A DNA stretch of 64,000 nucleotides from an uncultured Pseudomonadota bacterium. GTDB taxonomy: Bacteria; Myxococcota_A; UBA796; CAJQPC01. Below, in pieces: positions 1 through 7,240 of the stretch; the first letter of the stretch is position 1, and each line of letters opens with the position of its first letter. The DNA lies in assembly GCA_913060515.1 (NCBI GenBank), contig CAJXRZ010000029.1, forward strand, positions 1-64,000, in the 5' to 3' direction. Both the position numbers and the translations under genes were made by a program. The notes under the pieces were generated by a model. That model did not search any database and was not told where the DNA came from. It worked only from the letters and a program-made list of their open reading frames with translations.

Positions 1-1
1 T

Positions 2-35
2 GTCTCGTGGGCTCGGAGATGTGTATAAGAGACAG
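2..35 (+). other. Nextera sequencing adapter at contig edge
   Basis: Bases 2-35 match the Illumina Nextera read-2 transposase adapter and end in the 19-bp Tn5 mosaic end AGATGTGTATAAGAGACAG (17-35). Translated from base 7 it gives the well-known contaminant peptide MGSEMCIRDR. This is library sequence, not genome, and shows that the window begins at an untrimmed contig end. Confidence 0.97.
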
Positions 36-312
36 GGCGTGGTCTGGGTCAGAGTGGCGATGGCCGCGCTGTTCCCGTGTGCGCTGCCGCTGGCCTGTAC
101 CGCGTTCTGCGGGACCTGCTCCGGAACCGGTGTGTCCAGGGATGCGACGGTGGTGTCAAGCTGAGGCTTGCGCGCGAGGGTCTGACTGGCCATGGAAGCA
201 CCTGTGGTCTGGACCCCGGCCGACCGGTGCCAAGGGCGCCCTGCCGCGAAACTGGTGTCCGGTCTCTCATCTGCCCGCAGCTGCAGACTGCTGGCCCGCC
301 TATAGTACCCCT
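36..312. other. Contig-edge region without a complete gene
   Basis: On the plus strand the frame from base 36 is open through a TGA at 162-164 and could encode the last about 42 residues of a gene cut off by the contig end. It holds a hydrophobic stretch and several cysteines, but too little remains to identify anything. Bases 165-312 show no convincing gene and presumably hold the leader of the membrane protein starting at 313. Long open frames that include the adapter are artefacts. Confidence 0.35.
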
Positions 313-840
313 ATGTCCTTCGAGTTGCTGGCCATTGTTTTCTTTTCTTCCGGCTCCATGCTGGGTTTTCTACTGACGGCCCTCGTGCCGCACAAGCAGG
401 GAGTTTGGTGGCTCTGGCCCAGCCTGCGGGTGGCCTGGCAGCTTGGGGGTGGGCTGTGGTGCGGCCAAGCTGTTGGAAGCCTGATGGGCGGCGGTTCAGC
501 GGCGATGTGGAGCTTGCTTGGCTTTGGGGTCTTGGGGGCGGGACTCTGTGCCACGGCGCTCGTTGACCTCGTTCGCGGGCCGGTGTGTTGGGAGGGGGAA
601 GTGGTGGCCCAGCAAGTGCAACGGGGCCGCCTCTGGGTGCCAATGCTGGTTCCTCACAACCCGACCATCCACGGCCAGGTGGGAATTCGGACTGCGGACG
701 GTCATGTGCAGACCTTGAAGACTGCAGGCCTGCAGACCTACCTGCTGACCAAGAAGCTCAACGCCGTCGCGGGGGCCAAGCGTGTTCGGCTTCGTGCCCT
801 GCGTGTTCTGGGAGCGCCCTTGTCGGTTGAGCGTCTCTGA
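313..840 (+). CDS. Small membrane protein, paralog of the protein at 2930-3484
   Basis: Predicted 175-residue protein of unknown function. The start is the ATG at 313: from there the N-terminus aligns with the protein at 2930-3484, including SLLTALVP-like and RVAWQLGGGLWCG segments, whereas the upstream open frame runs into adapter sequence. About three hydrophobic segments lie in the first 100 residues. They are followed by a soluble C-terminal half of about 75 residues that differs between the two copies. The shared N-terminus suggests a common membrane anchor with diverged cargo domains. It sits tail to tail with an SGNH hydrolase. I recognise no named family. Confidence 0.75.
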   Translation: MSFELLAIVFFSSGSMLGFLLTALVPHKQGVWWLWPSLRVAWQLGGGLWCGQAVGSLMGGGSAAMWSLLGFGVLGAGLCATALVDLVRGPVCWEGEVVAQQVQRGRLWVPMLVPHNPTIHGQVGIRTADGHVQTLKTAGLQTYLLTKKLNAVAGAKRVRLRALRVLGAPLSVERL

Positions 841-850
841 GGCTTGAGAG

Positions 851-1549
851 TCAGCGCTGTGCCCGAATCACATCGGCCAGCCCCTGGCCCCAGAGGCTGT
901 AGAGCACCGGTCCAGGATGGAAGCCGTCCGAGGCCATCATGGCCGGGTCCATCTCGAAGAGCGAGGGCACGTGTACTGCGGCGGGCTCGCCCGCGGTGAG
1001 CACTTGCAGGTGCTTGTCCAAGCTGTTGGCACGGGCGCCCAAGGTTTGACGCAAAGGCCAAGGGAGTAGGGGAAAAGTCCCGAGGGGGGGCAAGCCACAG
1101 GCGATGATCTGGCGCGCGCCTCTGCGTCGGAGCTCTGCAAAGACCGCTGCATAGCTGCGCTTCCATTCGCGGGTGCTCACGCCGTTCTTGGTGTCGTTGA
1201 CCCCCAAACACACCACTGCGACATCACACTGGCTCTCTTCGGACGCCAGCAACATGGCCAAGGCTTGGGAGCTGGTCACGCCACCCTTGGCGATGAGCTT
1301 CCACTGCACGTCAAAGTCGACGGAGAGCGTTTGAGCGAGCTGGCCCATCAGCGCCTCGTCTTGGGTCTGCGCGCCCATGCCGGCCGCCGAGCTGTCGCCG
1401 AGCATCAGGATGCGTAGGGGCGCCCCTTCTCCTATGCGGTCTGAGGTGGGACCGGCAGCGGGTGGAAGACGCTGAGCCCGTGCAGCGACCCAGAGGCCTT
1501 GGAGAATCAGGACGGGCAGGAAGAGGATGGCTTGGAGGACGTGGCGCAC
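851..1549 (-). CDS. SGNH/GDSL-family hydrolase
   Basis: Predicted 232-residue esterase- or lipase-like hydrolase of the SGNH fold. Block I is GDSSAAG (nucleophile Ser near residue 52), block III is GVND (oxyanion Asn) and block V is DGFHPG (catalytic Asp and His), so all four hallmark residues are present. Residues 4-24 are hydrophobic and look like a signal peptide or signal anchor, so it probably acts in the envelope. The start is a GTG at 1549 with no obvious ribosome site. Members of this family remove acyl or acetyl groups from lipids, glycans or peptidoglycan; the substrate cannot be read from sequence. It is divergent from the repeat lipoprotein that follows. Confidence 0.85.
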   Translation of the reverse strand: MRHVLQAILFLPVLILQGLWVAARAQRLPPAAGPTSDRIGEGAPLRILMLGDSSAAGMGAQTQDEALMGQLAQTLSVDFDVQWKLIAKGGVTSSQALAMLLASEESQCDVAVVCLGVNDTKNGVSTREWKRSYAAVFAELRRRGARQIIACGLPPLGTFPLLPWPLRQTLGARANSLDKHLQVLTAGEPAAVHVPSLFEMDPAMMASDGFHPGPVLYSLWGQGLADVIRAQR

Positions 1550-1657
1550 GCCAGGGAGCTAACTTGGAGCGCTTGTGGAAGAAGTGTAGTTCTGTCAACT
1601 GGTGGTAGACGGCGTTTCTTGATGGGCTGTAGACTAGTGAGCAGACAGGACCTCGCG

Positions 1658-2917
1658 ATGCTCTTCTGGTTTCTCTTCGCTTGCGCTGGGTTCGATTCCC
1701 CTGGGACCGACTCCGACTTGCCAAGGGACGAGATCTGCCAGGACGGTCGGGACAATGATCAGGATGGGCAGACGGATTGCTTAGATCCAGACTGCTCCGA
1801 TCTGGAGTCCTGCGATGAAGACTGCTCTGATGGTCTGGACAACGACCAAGATGAGCTTGTGGACTGTCAGGACCCGGAGTGCGAGGGCCAGGAGCCGTGT
1901 CTTGAGGTTTGCGATGACGGACTGGACAATGACGAGGACGGATGGTTGGACTGTTTGGACCCGGAGTGCAGGGATCACAAGTCCTGCAGGGAGGACTGCT
2001 ACGACCAGTTGGACAACGACCAAGACGGGCTTGTTGATTGTCATGACCAGGAGTGCGAGGACTTGATCACGTGCGAAGAGCACTGTGACAACGGCGAAGA
2101 CGACAACAGGGATGGGTTGGTGGACTGCGCGGATCCTCGCTGTGCCGATGAACGTCACTGCAGAGAGATCTGCGTGGGGGGCGTGGACGAAGACTTCGAC
2201 GGTCTGGTGGACTGTGAGGACGGCGACTGCGTCAACGATGTGGCCTGCAAGGAACACTGCGAGGGCGGGTTGGACGAAGACAACGATGGCTACGTGGACT
2301 GCGCAGACGACGACTGCTGGATGCGGGCGCCATGCGAGCCCGAGAAGTGGGTTTACTTGGACGCTGGCAGCATTCAACGCGAGAACACCTCGGGGTTCAG
2401 CCGAGGGAAGAGCGGCTCCTGGCGCTACGGCGGTGGCAACCAGCGCCTGTTTGAGGTGAGCGGGCGGGTGCAATACACGAGCGTGTTGGGCCAGCCCAAG
2501 AGCTGCAGCTTCCAGATCGAGACTTGGACAGCGAGTTGGCACTGGGACAACTCAAGCGGGATTCGGGCCGGGCCGTTGACGCTCAATGGTCTGAACGTGG
2601 CCCCCGATTGCTCAGCTCTCTACGCCTCTGGGTTTCTGCCAGACCGAAGATTGTTTAGTCTCTCAAGCATGGGATCCTACAGCCGAGGCTTGGTGAGCGG
2701 TGACGTCCTTATGATCGACAGGCTCTCGGGGCTGGCCAGGGTCTACCCATGGTTCAGTGGTTCGATCCTGACCTGGAGTTCCTCTGAACGCGGCGGGAGC
2801 TCGTCGCCCTATTCGGGTGGTACGTCCCACTTCTTCGGTGAGAAGCACTACAGTGGAGCCATTCAGAGCATCAGTCCCTTCCACTGGACGCCGATGCTCT
2901 CGACCCCCCTCGAGTAG
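1658..2917 (+). CDS. Lipoprotein with seven Asp/Cys-rich metal-binding-like repeats
   Basis: Predicted 419-residue surface lipoprotein. The ATG at 1658 is preceded by AGGA at a 7-nt spacing and gives a very short lipoprotein signal, MLFWFLFAC, with lipidation expected on Cys9. Residues 27-229 are seven consecutive 29-residue repeats of the form C-x-D-G-x-D-N-D-x-D-G-x-x-D-C-x-D-P-x-C. They combine calcium-loop-like D-x-D-x-D-G runs with four cysteines per repeat, recalling thrombospondin type-3, dockerin and MopE-like motifs. Residues 230-419 form a separate Ser/Gly/aromatic-rich domain that I cannot name. A calcium-rigidified, disulfide-linked stalk displaying a C-terminal domain is my inference. 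Confidence 0.85.
   Translation: MLFWFLFACAGFDSPGTDSDLPRDEICQDGRDNDQDGQTDCLDPDCSDLESCDEDCSDGLDNDQDELVDCQDPECEGQEPCLEVCDDGLDNDEDGWLDCLDPECRDHKSCREDCYDQLDNDQDGLVDCHDQECEDLITCEEHCDNGEDDNRDGLVDCADPRCADERHCREICVGGVDEDFDGLVDCEDGDCVNDVACKEHCEGGLDEDNDGYVDCADDDCWMRAPCEPEKWVYLDAGSIQRENTSGFSRGKSGSWRYGGGNQRLFEVSGRVQYTSVLGQPKSCSFQIETWTASWHWDNSSGIRAGPLTLNGLNVAPDCSALYASGFLPDRRLFSLSSMGSYSRGLVSGDVLMIDRLSGLARVYPWFSGSILTWSSSERGGSSSPYSGGTSHFFGEKHYSGAIQSISPFHWTPMLSTPLE
1736..2344 (+). repeat. 7 x 87-bp coding tandem repeat
   Basis: Seven in-frame 87-bp units encode the 29-residue Asp/Cys repeats. The units have drifted in sequence, and the last three keep the D-G-x-x-D-C core but lose some N-D positions, so this is an old expansion and not a recent slippage array. 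Confidence 0.85.
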
Positions 2918-2929
2918 GCCCTAGACCGC

Positions 2930-3484
2930 ATGAAGCGCACACTCGCCATCACCGGCATCGTCGTCTTTTCCTGCGCCGCCATGCTGGGCTCCTTGCTGAC
3001 TGCGCTGGTGCCCTTTCAGCTAGAGACCTGGTGGTTCTGGCCGGTCGTTCGTGTGGCCTGGCAGCTCGGCGGAGGCCTGTGGTGCGGGCTGGGCATCGCG
3101 ATGCTGGTCGATGGCGGCTACTTCAAGCTCACCGCTGGCGTGGGCGCGCTGGGACTGCTCTTGGCCATCAACCCTGTGCTGGATCTGGTGCGGGGGCCGG
3201 CCCAAGGCATGCTGCTCTCCGTGGGCACCACCCGCTACCCAGCTTGGGCAGCGCTTGGCCCTGGGGCACGGGTTTCCCAGGGCAGCCAGTCGATACAAGG
3301 GACCTTGGTTCTCCAGACCCAAGACGGAGAAGAGGTGGTCATAGAGCCGATTGGCGCGCAGGCCAACCGCATGAAGTCCCTGTCGGTGGGGTGTGGACGC
3401 GGCCATGGAGGCCAAGCCACCGCTCTGCGTGGCCTGGATGTGGTCTTGGAGATCGACTGCAGCATCGTCGGTGGCATGTGGTGA
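2930..3484 (+). CDS. Small membrane protein, paralog of the protein at 313-840
   Basis: Predicted 184-residue membrane protein of unknown function starting at the ATG 12 nt after the repeat lipoprotein stop, probably co-transcribed with it. Residues 1-90 carry about three hydrophobic segments that match the protein at 313-840, including ALVP and RVAWQLGGGLWCG. The C-terminal 90 residues are soluble and do not resemble the other copy. Two copies within 2.6 kb suggest a local duplication interrupted by the SGNH and repeat-lipoprotein genes. Confidence 0.75.
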   Translation: MKRTLAITGIVVFSCAAMLGSLLTALVPFQLETWWFWPVVRVAWQLGGGLWCGLGIAMLVDGGYFKLTAGVGALGLLLAINPVLDLVRGPAQGMLLSVGTTRYPAWAALGPGARVSQGSQSIQGTLVLQTQDGEEVVIEPIGAQANRMKSLSVGCGRGHGGQATALRGLDVVLEIDCSIVGGMW

Positions 3485-3543
3485 GGCGCTGTTCTCCGGA
3501 AGAGCTGACCTGGCCTCGCAAGTGCCAGGGGTCCACAACCTAG

Positions 3544-3939
3544 GTGGGCATGCTCAACAAGTTGGTGCCCTTCGGGGCCGGTCTGACCGGGGTTCTCTTG
3601 CTCTTTCTCGGGATCCACTGCTTCGTGGTTCCGGAGATCGCCGCGCAAGGCTACGGGCTGCCTGCAGGCGGAGATGCAGGGCCTTGGATGCAGGCCACAG
3701 GCATGCGTGACATTGCCTTGGGTGTCGCGATGCTCGGGGTGCTCTGGAAGCACCGGGCGGCCATCCCGCTTCTGTTGGGATGCGTGATGATTCTTCCGAT
3801 CTCCGATGCTGGAGTGGTCATCGCTAGCGGTGCCCCAATCGAGGCGGCCGCGACGCACATGGTGAGCGGAACTGGCCTGGCCGTGCTGCTCTTGCTGAGC
3901 GTTTTGAACCAACGCACGCAGCCTGCTCAGGACTCCTGA
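3544..3939 (+). CDS. DUF4267-like small membrane protein
   Basis: Predicted 131-residue protein with four hydrophobic segments, resembling DUF4267 proteins in its Gly-rich first segment, a FVVPEIAAQGYGLP stretch and a conserved GMRDIALG motif. It is expected in the inner membrane; no biochemical role is established for the family. Two starts are close, GTG at 3544 and ATG at 3550, and neither has a decisive ribosome site. Its last 13 nt overlap the end of the convergent lipoprotein gene at 3927-4223. Confidence 0.7.
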   Translation: MGMLNKLVPFGAGLTGVLLLFLGIHCFVVPEIAAQGYGLPAGGDAGPWMQATGMRDIALGVAMLGVLWKHRAAIPLLLGCVMILPISDAGVVIASGAPIEAAATHMVSGTGLAVLLLLSVLNQRTQPAQDS

Positions 3940-4223
3940 ATCCAGCCTCCGGCGCAGACCGGCCAGATGTCGCTGCCTGGATGACACATGCGTCCGCCGC
4001 TGGTCCAGCAGTCCACCACGATGGCATTGCCATCGCCGATGCCGTGGGGGTCCTGGCAGACGTGGCCCAAGGGGAAACAGGCGGTGCGGCCATCGTCCAG
4101 GGCCTTGCACTCAACCTCGACATCGGGCGCGACCTCGACTTTGACCTGGGGGGGCTCAGGCGGGGTGACACCAGATGGGGCCGTCTTGGGCGTGCAGGAC
4201 AAGGCCAAAAGCAAGGCGTACAT
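3927..4223 (-). CDS. Small cysteine-containing lipoprotein
   Basis: Predicted 98-residue lipoprotein. The ATG at 4223 is preceded by GGAG at about 7 nt, giving MYALLLALSC with lipidation on Cys10. A Pro/Val-rich linker follows, then a compact domain with five cysteines. The last about 30 residues (DCWTSGGRMCHPG and following) look like a disulfide-stabilised fold. No family is recognised. It converges on, and overlaps by 13 nt, the DUF4267-like gene, and is divergent from carbonic anhydrase. Confidence 0.75.
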   Translation of the reverse strand: MYALLLALSCTPKTAPSGVTPPEPPQVKVEVAPDVEVECKALDDGRTACFPLGHVCQDPHGIGDGNAIVVDCWTSGGRMCHPGSDIWPVCAGGWIQES

Positions 4224-4312
4224 GTTGGATCTCCAAGATAGGTGACTCTCTAACGCAATCCCTCAGGCGCCTTGGTCCAAGTAGCCGTACCCCCTCCCCG
4301 GAGTTGAATCCT

Positions 4313-4879
4313 ATGTCCACCGCCGCTACAGTCCTCGCCCGCCTCAAGGCCGGAAACGCCCGCTTCGTCGCCGACAAGCTCGATGGAAAGCTCCAGGACA
4401 GCGCCCGACGCACCGTGCTCACCACCGGCCAGGCCCCCCACGCCATCATCCTGAGCTGCGCAGACTCCCGCGTGGTGCCTGAGTTCGCATTTGACTCCGG
4501 CTTGGGCGAGCTCTTCGTGATTCGCGTCGCAGGCAACGTGGCCAACACCAGCTCTGTGGCCAGCATCGAGTACGCCGTGGCCCACCTGGGCACCAAGCTC
4601 ATCGTGGTGCTCGGACACGAGAGCTGCGGCGCCGTGACGGCTGCCATCGGTGGCGGCGACAACGGTCCAAACCTGAACCACCTGCTGGGCCTGGTTCAGC
4701 CAGCAGTGGACGCTTGCAAGGGCCAGTCTGTGAACGACACGGTCAAGAAGAACGCCCAGTTGACGGTCGAGGAGCTCAAGGCCCGCTCGGAGATCATCTC
4801 CAAGGCTGCCGAAGGCGACCTGCAGATTGTGCCGGCCTACTACACGCTCGGCTCGGGCGAGGTCACCTTCCTGGACTGA
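4313..4879 (+). CDS. Beta-class carbonic anhydrase
   Basis: Predicted 188-residue enzyme that interconverts CO2 and bicarbonate in the cytoplasm. The zinc ligands and catalytic Asp/Arg pair of beta-class enzymes are visible in SCADSRV (Cys, Asp, Arg) and GHESCGA (His, Cys). The FVIRVAGN and SIEYAVAHLG segments are also typical. The chosen ATG at 4313 fits the family N-terminus and has GGAG upstream; an earlier in-frame start at 4175 would add 46 residues antisense to the neighbouring lipoprotein. It may supply bicarbonate for carboxylation or help handle CO2 from formate oxidation; the link to the formate dehydrogenase at 21.6 kb is only speculative. Confidence 0.95.
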   Translation: MSTAATVLARLKAGNARFVADKLDGKLQDSARRTVLTTGQAPHAIILSCADSRVVPEFAFDSGLGELFVIRVAGNVANTSSVASIEYAVAHLGTKLIVVLGHESCGAVTAAIGGGDNGPNLNHLLGLVQPAVDACKGQSVNDTVKKNAQLTVEELKARSEIISKAAEGDLQIVPAYYTLGSGEVTFLD

Positions 4880-4880
4880 G

Positions 4881-5309
4881 TCAGGGGCAGGAGTTGGTCA
4901 CCGTGCCCGCCACGGTCATGGCGGCCAACCACGCGCTCTGCTTGTTCGTAGAGAGACCTGAAGTGCAGTAGCTCAGGTCTCCTTCGACCTTGTAGACGAG
5001 CAGCATGGGCTCGGTCCAAAGTGGGGCTTGGATGTCCACATTGCCCAGCACTTGCTCGACCTCCATCAGGCCTTGATCCGCGTGTTGGGCGCTCTCTTGG
5101 CCATAGGCCAATCCCTTCTCAAACACGCCGTAGGACCCCGCTGGGTGGATGTGGTCGTAGAAGGCCACTCCCCAAGGGACTGGGTCGGGAAGCGGGATTG
5201 CTTGGGTGCCCGAGTCCAACCGCAGGCGTGAGAGCGCCACGTTGTAGCCAGCGAAAGCAGCGACTGTCAACTGATGGTTGTCAAGTGAATGACTACTCCA
5301 GATCTCCAT
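4881..5309 (-). CDS. Hypothetical protein, second gene of a two-gene operon
   Basis: Predicted 142-residue protein with no recognised domain, signal peptide or membrane segment. Its ATG at 5309 lies inside the last codons of the upstream membrane-protein gene (17-nt overlap), which implies translational coupling. It ends one base from the convergent carbonic anhydrase gene. Confidence 0.55.
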   Translation of the reverse strand: MEIWSSHSLDNHQLTVAAFAGYNVALSRLRLDSGTQAIPLPDPVPWGVAFYDHIHPAGSYGVFEKGLAYGQESAQHADQGLMEVEQVLGNVDIQAPLWTEPMLLVYKVEGDLSYCTSGLSTNKQSAWLAAMTVAGTVTNSCP

Positions 5310-5697
5310 AGTAGCTCTCGCTATCGCCCCATCTGCCCTTGTGTTTGGCCACCCCCTTGCTGCGCAGATTCAGCACGGTGTCTCCAGCAGCCAAGGTCAG
5401 AACCAGAGTTGAGAGGGCGGCCAAGATCCCAACGGCCAGGGGTGCCCACCAGGCAGGAATCTCTTGGCTGCCTGCATAGACGGCCGCTGCGATGAGACCC
5501 ATTGCGGCTGCCACTGGGAGGGCCAGCTTGGGCAATCCTTCTCTGACCAAGGGCACGCCGCGCACACCCAACGCCGCCCCGCCAAAGAGCCCAAGGGCCG
5601 GCGCCAACACCCCAGGCCCGCCGCTCAGCCAGGTGTCCAGTGCGCCCAGCAGGCCGGTGAGTAGGAGTTGGCAGAGGAGGATGCGAAGGCTGGCCAC
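5293..5697 (-). CDS. Hypothetical integral membrane protein
   Basis: Predicted 134-residue protein with three or four hydrophobic, Ala/Leu/Gly-rich helices, followed by a charged C-terminal tail with a KHKGRWGDSESYYGD stretch. The tail is likely cytoplasmic by the positive-inside rule. It overlaps the following hypothetical gene by 17 nt and is divergent from the HExxH lipoprotein. No family is recognised. Confidence 0.65.
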   Translation of the reverse strand: MASLRILLCQLLLTGLLGALDTWLSGGPGVLAPALGLFGGAALGVRGVPLVREGLPKLALPVAAAMGLIAAAVYAGSQEIPAWWAPLAVGILAALSTLVLTLAAGDTVLNLRSKGVAKHKGRWGDSESYYGDLE

Positions 5698-5758
5698 AGG
5701 TCCACGTTAGTAGCGGGGCGGGCGCTTCTTGCGCGAAGCTTGCCTCTTGGAGGCTCTG

Positions 5759-7240
5759 ATGTTGTTGCCGACTGCTCTTGTTGCCCTTGTGCTGTCTTGT
5801 CGCCTGGCGGAGGAGCCAGAGAATGGCGCGCCCCTAGTCGAGGAGCAGGGCCCTTGGCTGGTCGCCGAGCCCAGCTACGATCCCGCCACGGCTGATGAAC
5901 TGCTGGATTGGGCCAAGGCCTATGAAGGTCAGATCAACCAGCAAAAGATGGACGCGGTGGTGGCCTACTTGATGGCTGAGGACGCCATGCGTGAAGGGGA
6001 CCGCGCGGAAGCTCTGAGTATCGTGAACAAGCTCTGGGACCAGTACCCCGTAGGCGATGACTCCTGGTGGGGGACCGAGTGGAGCGCAGATGGGGAGCAC
6101 GTAGGCTATCCGGCCGCCTACTACGGTCTGCGCATGCTCTCGGAGAGCGCGGCTGTGAGCCCTGCCCCTCAAGGGGAGCCCATCCGCCTGGCGGTGGTGC
6201 TCGTGGACTGCAGCGAGGGGGTCATCCCCACAACGCAAGAGGAGCTGGAGAGCGGCACGGGCCCGGAGACTCGACGCGAGTTGGACGCAGACTTGCTGGA
6301 GAACGCTGGCCCCTGGGTCGCCCAGGCCACTGAGCCCTTCACTTGGTACGTCCAGGCCATCACCGATGGAAAGCTGGAGCTGCGGGTCTCGATCTTCCAC
6401 CTCCAGGACAGCTGCGCCACCGTCCAGGTCGATGAGAGCGAGGGCCGCTATCTCGCAGGTCCAAACAACGTCTCCCAGCTCCTCGCTGAGCTGCCGGAAG
6501 AGGTGCTGGAGCAGACCAACTGGTGGTGGGTGGTTCATCCCTCCGCTGTTCCAAACGAAGTGCCCGGCGCCCAAGAGCTGGAGTTCGTCACGGGCGGCAT
6601 GGGCCAGCACGAGAGTGGGGCCCCGCTCTTTCTCTCCGATGATCTGTGGCTCAAGCAGAAGCCCTTTCACATGGGAGAAGGGGACTGGTTCACCCTGGAG
6701 CGTCGCATCTACTTCAACCAGTGGCTGCAGCACGAGTTCGCCCACCATCTCTTTCTGGTCTACCCCCAGTTTCAGCTCGAAGAGCAGAGCCACCAATGGT
6801 TCGACCGGGAGACCTGGCCCAGCGACTTTGAGGGCCAGTTTGAGGCCGACTACTACGCCGAGGCGGTGGACAAGCGTCTGAAGACAGCGAGCCCCAGCTT
6901 GAACGCCCAGCTTCGCTACGCCAAGGTGCCCGAGGGGCTCTTCGCGGACATCGATCTGGCCTCGCTTGCGGGAGAGTACGAGCGGCTGCCGGTGGAGAAC
7001 GAGTGGCACAGCGGGCGCATCTCATTGGAGGGGGAGGCCATGCTTTGGACCAACGATGCAGGGGTCTCCTGGGGCTTGGAGCCGGACCTCCAGGCCGGCC
7101 TGCTCATCACCGGCCCCGACTGCCCTTACGAGGGCAACTTTGTGCTCACGCCGACCCGCGACGCTGAGAGCGGCGAGTGGAACACGGAGCTGGCTGGATT
7201 CACCTTCAACGGTGAGCTCTACGCCAAGGTCAGCCCTTGA
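5759..7240 (+). CDS. Putative zinc metalloprotease lipoprotein (HEFAH)
   Basis: Predicted 493-residue envelope lipoprotein. The ATG at 5759 has GGAGG five bases upstream and gives MLLPTALVALVLSC with Cys14 as the lipidated residue. The only catalytic signature is HEFAH at residues 325-329 (QHEFAHHLF), an HExxH zinc motif of the metzincin/gluzincin type. A third ligand, probably a Glu or His in the following 60 residues, is plausible but not certain. The N-terminal third is acidic and helix-rich. Its stop overlaps the TTG start of the binding lipoprotein downstream. Proteolysis is inferred from the motif alone. Confidence 0.75.
   Translation: MLLPTALVALVLSCRLAEEPENGAPLVEEQGPWLVAEPSYDPATADELLDWAKAYEGQINQQKMDAVVAYLMAEDAMREGDRAEALSIVNKLWDQYPVGDDSWWGTEWSADGEHVGYPAAYYGLRMLSESAAVSPAPQGEPIRLAVVLVDCSEGVIPTTQEELESGTGPETRRELDADLLENAGPWVAQATEPFTWYVQAITDGKLELRVSIFHLQDSCATVQVDESEGRYLAGPNNVSQLLAELPEEVLEQTNWWWVVHPSAVPNEVPGAQELEFVTGGMGQHESGAPLFLSDDLWLKQKPFHMGEGDWFTLERRIYFNQWLQHEFAHHLFLVYPQFQLEEQSHQWFDRETWPSDFEGQFEADYYAEAVDKRLKTASPSLNAQLRYAKVPEGLFADIDLASLAGEYERLPVENEWHSGRISLEGEAMLWTNDAGVSWGLEPDLQAGLLITGPDCPYEGNFVLTPTRDAESGEWNTELAGFTFNGELYAKVSP

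Noticed and set aside
1688-1700. A tRNA T-arm-like GGGTTCGATTCCC
   Set aside because: It lies in the leader codons of the repeat lipoprotein; no acceptor stem, D-arm or anticodon arm fits around it.
1736-2344. CRISPR-like regular repetition
   Set aside because: Units are 87 bp, in frame, diverged and translate to a clean Asp/Cys repeat; there are no unique spacers between identical repeats.
4175-4312. Longer start for carbonic anhydrase
   Set aside because: It is antisense to the lipoprotein leader at 4223 and lacks family similarity; ATG 4313 has a ribosome site.
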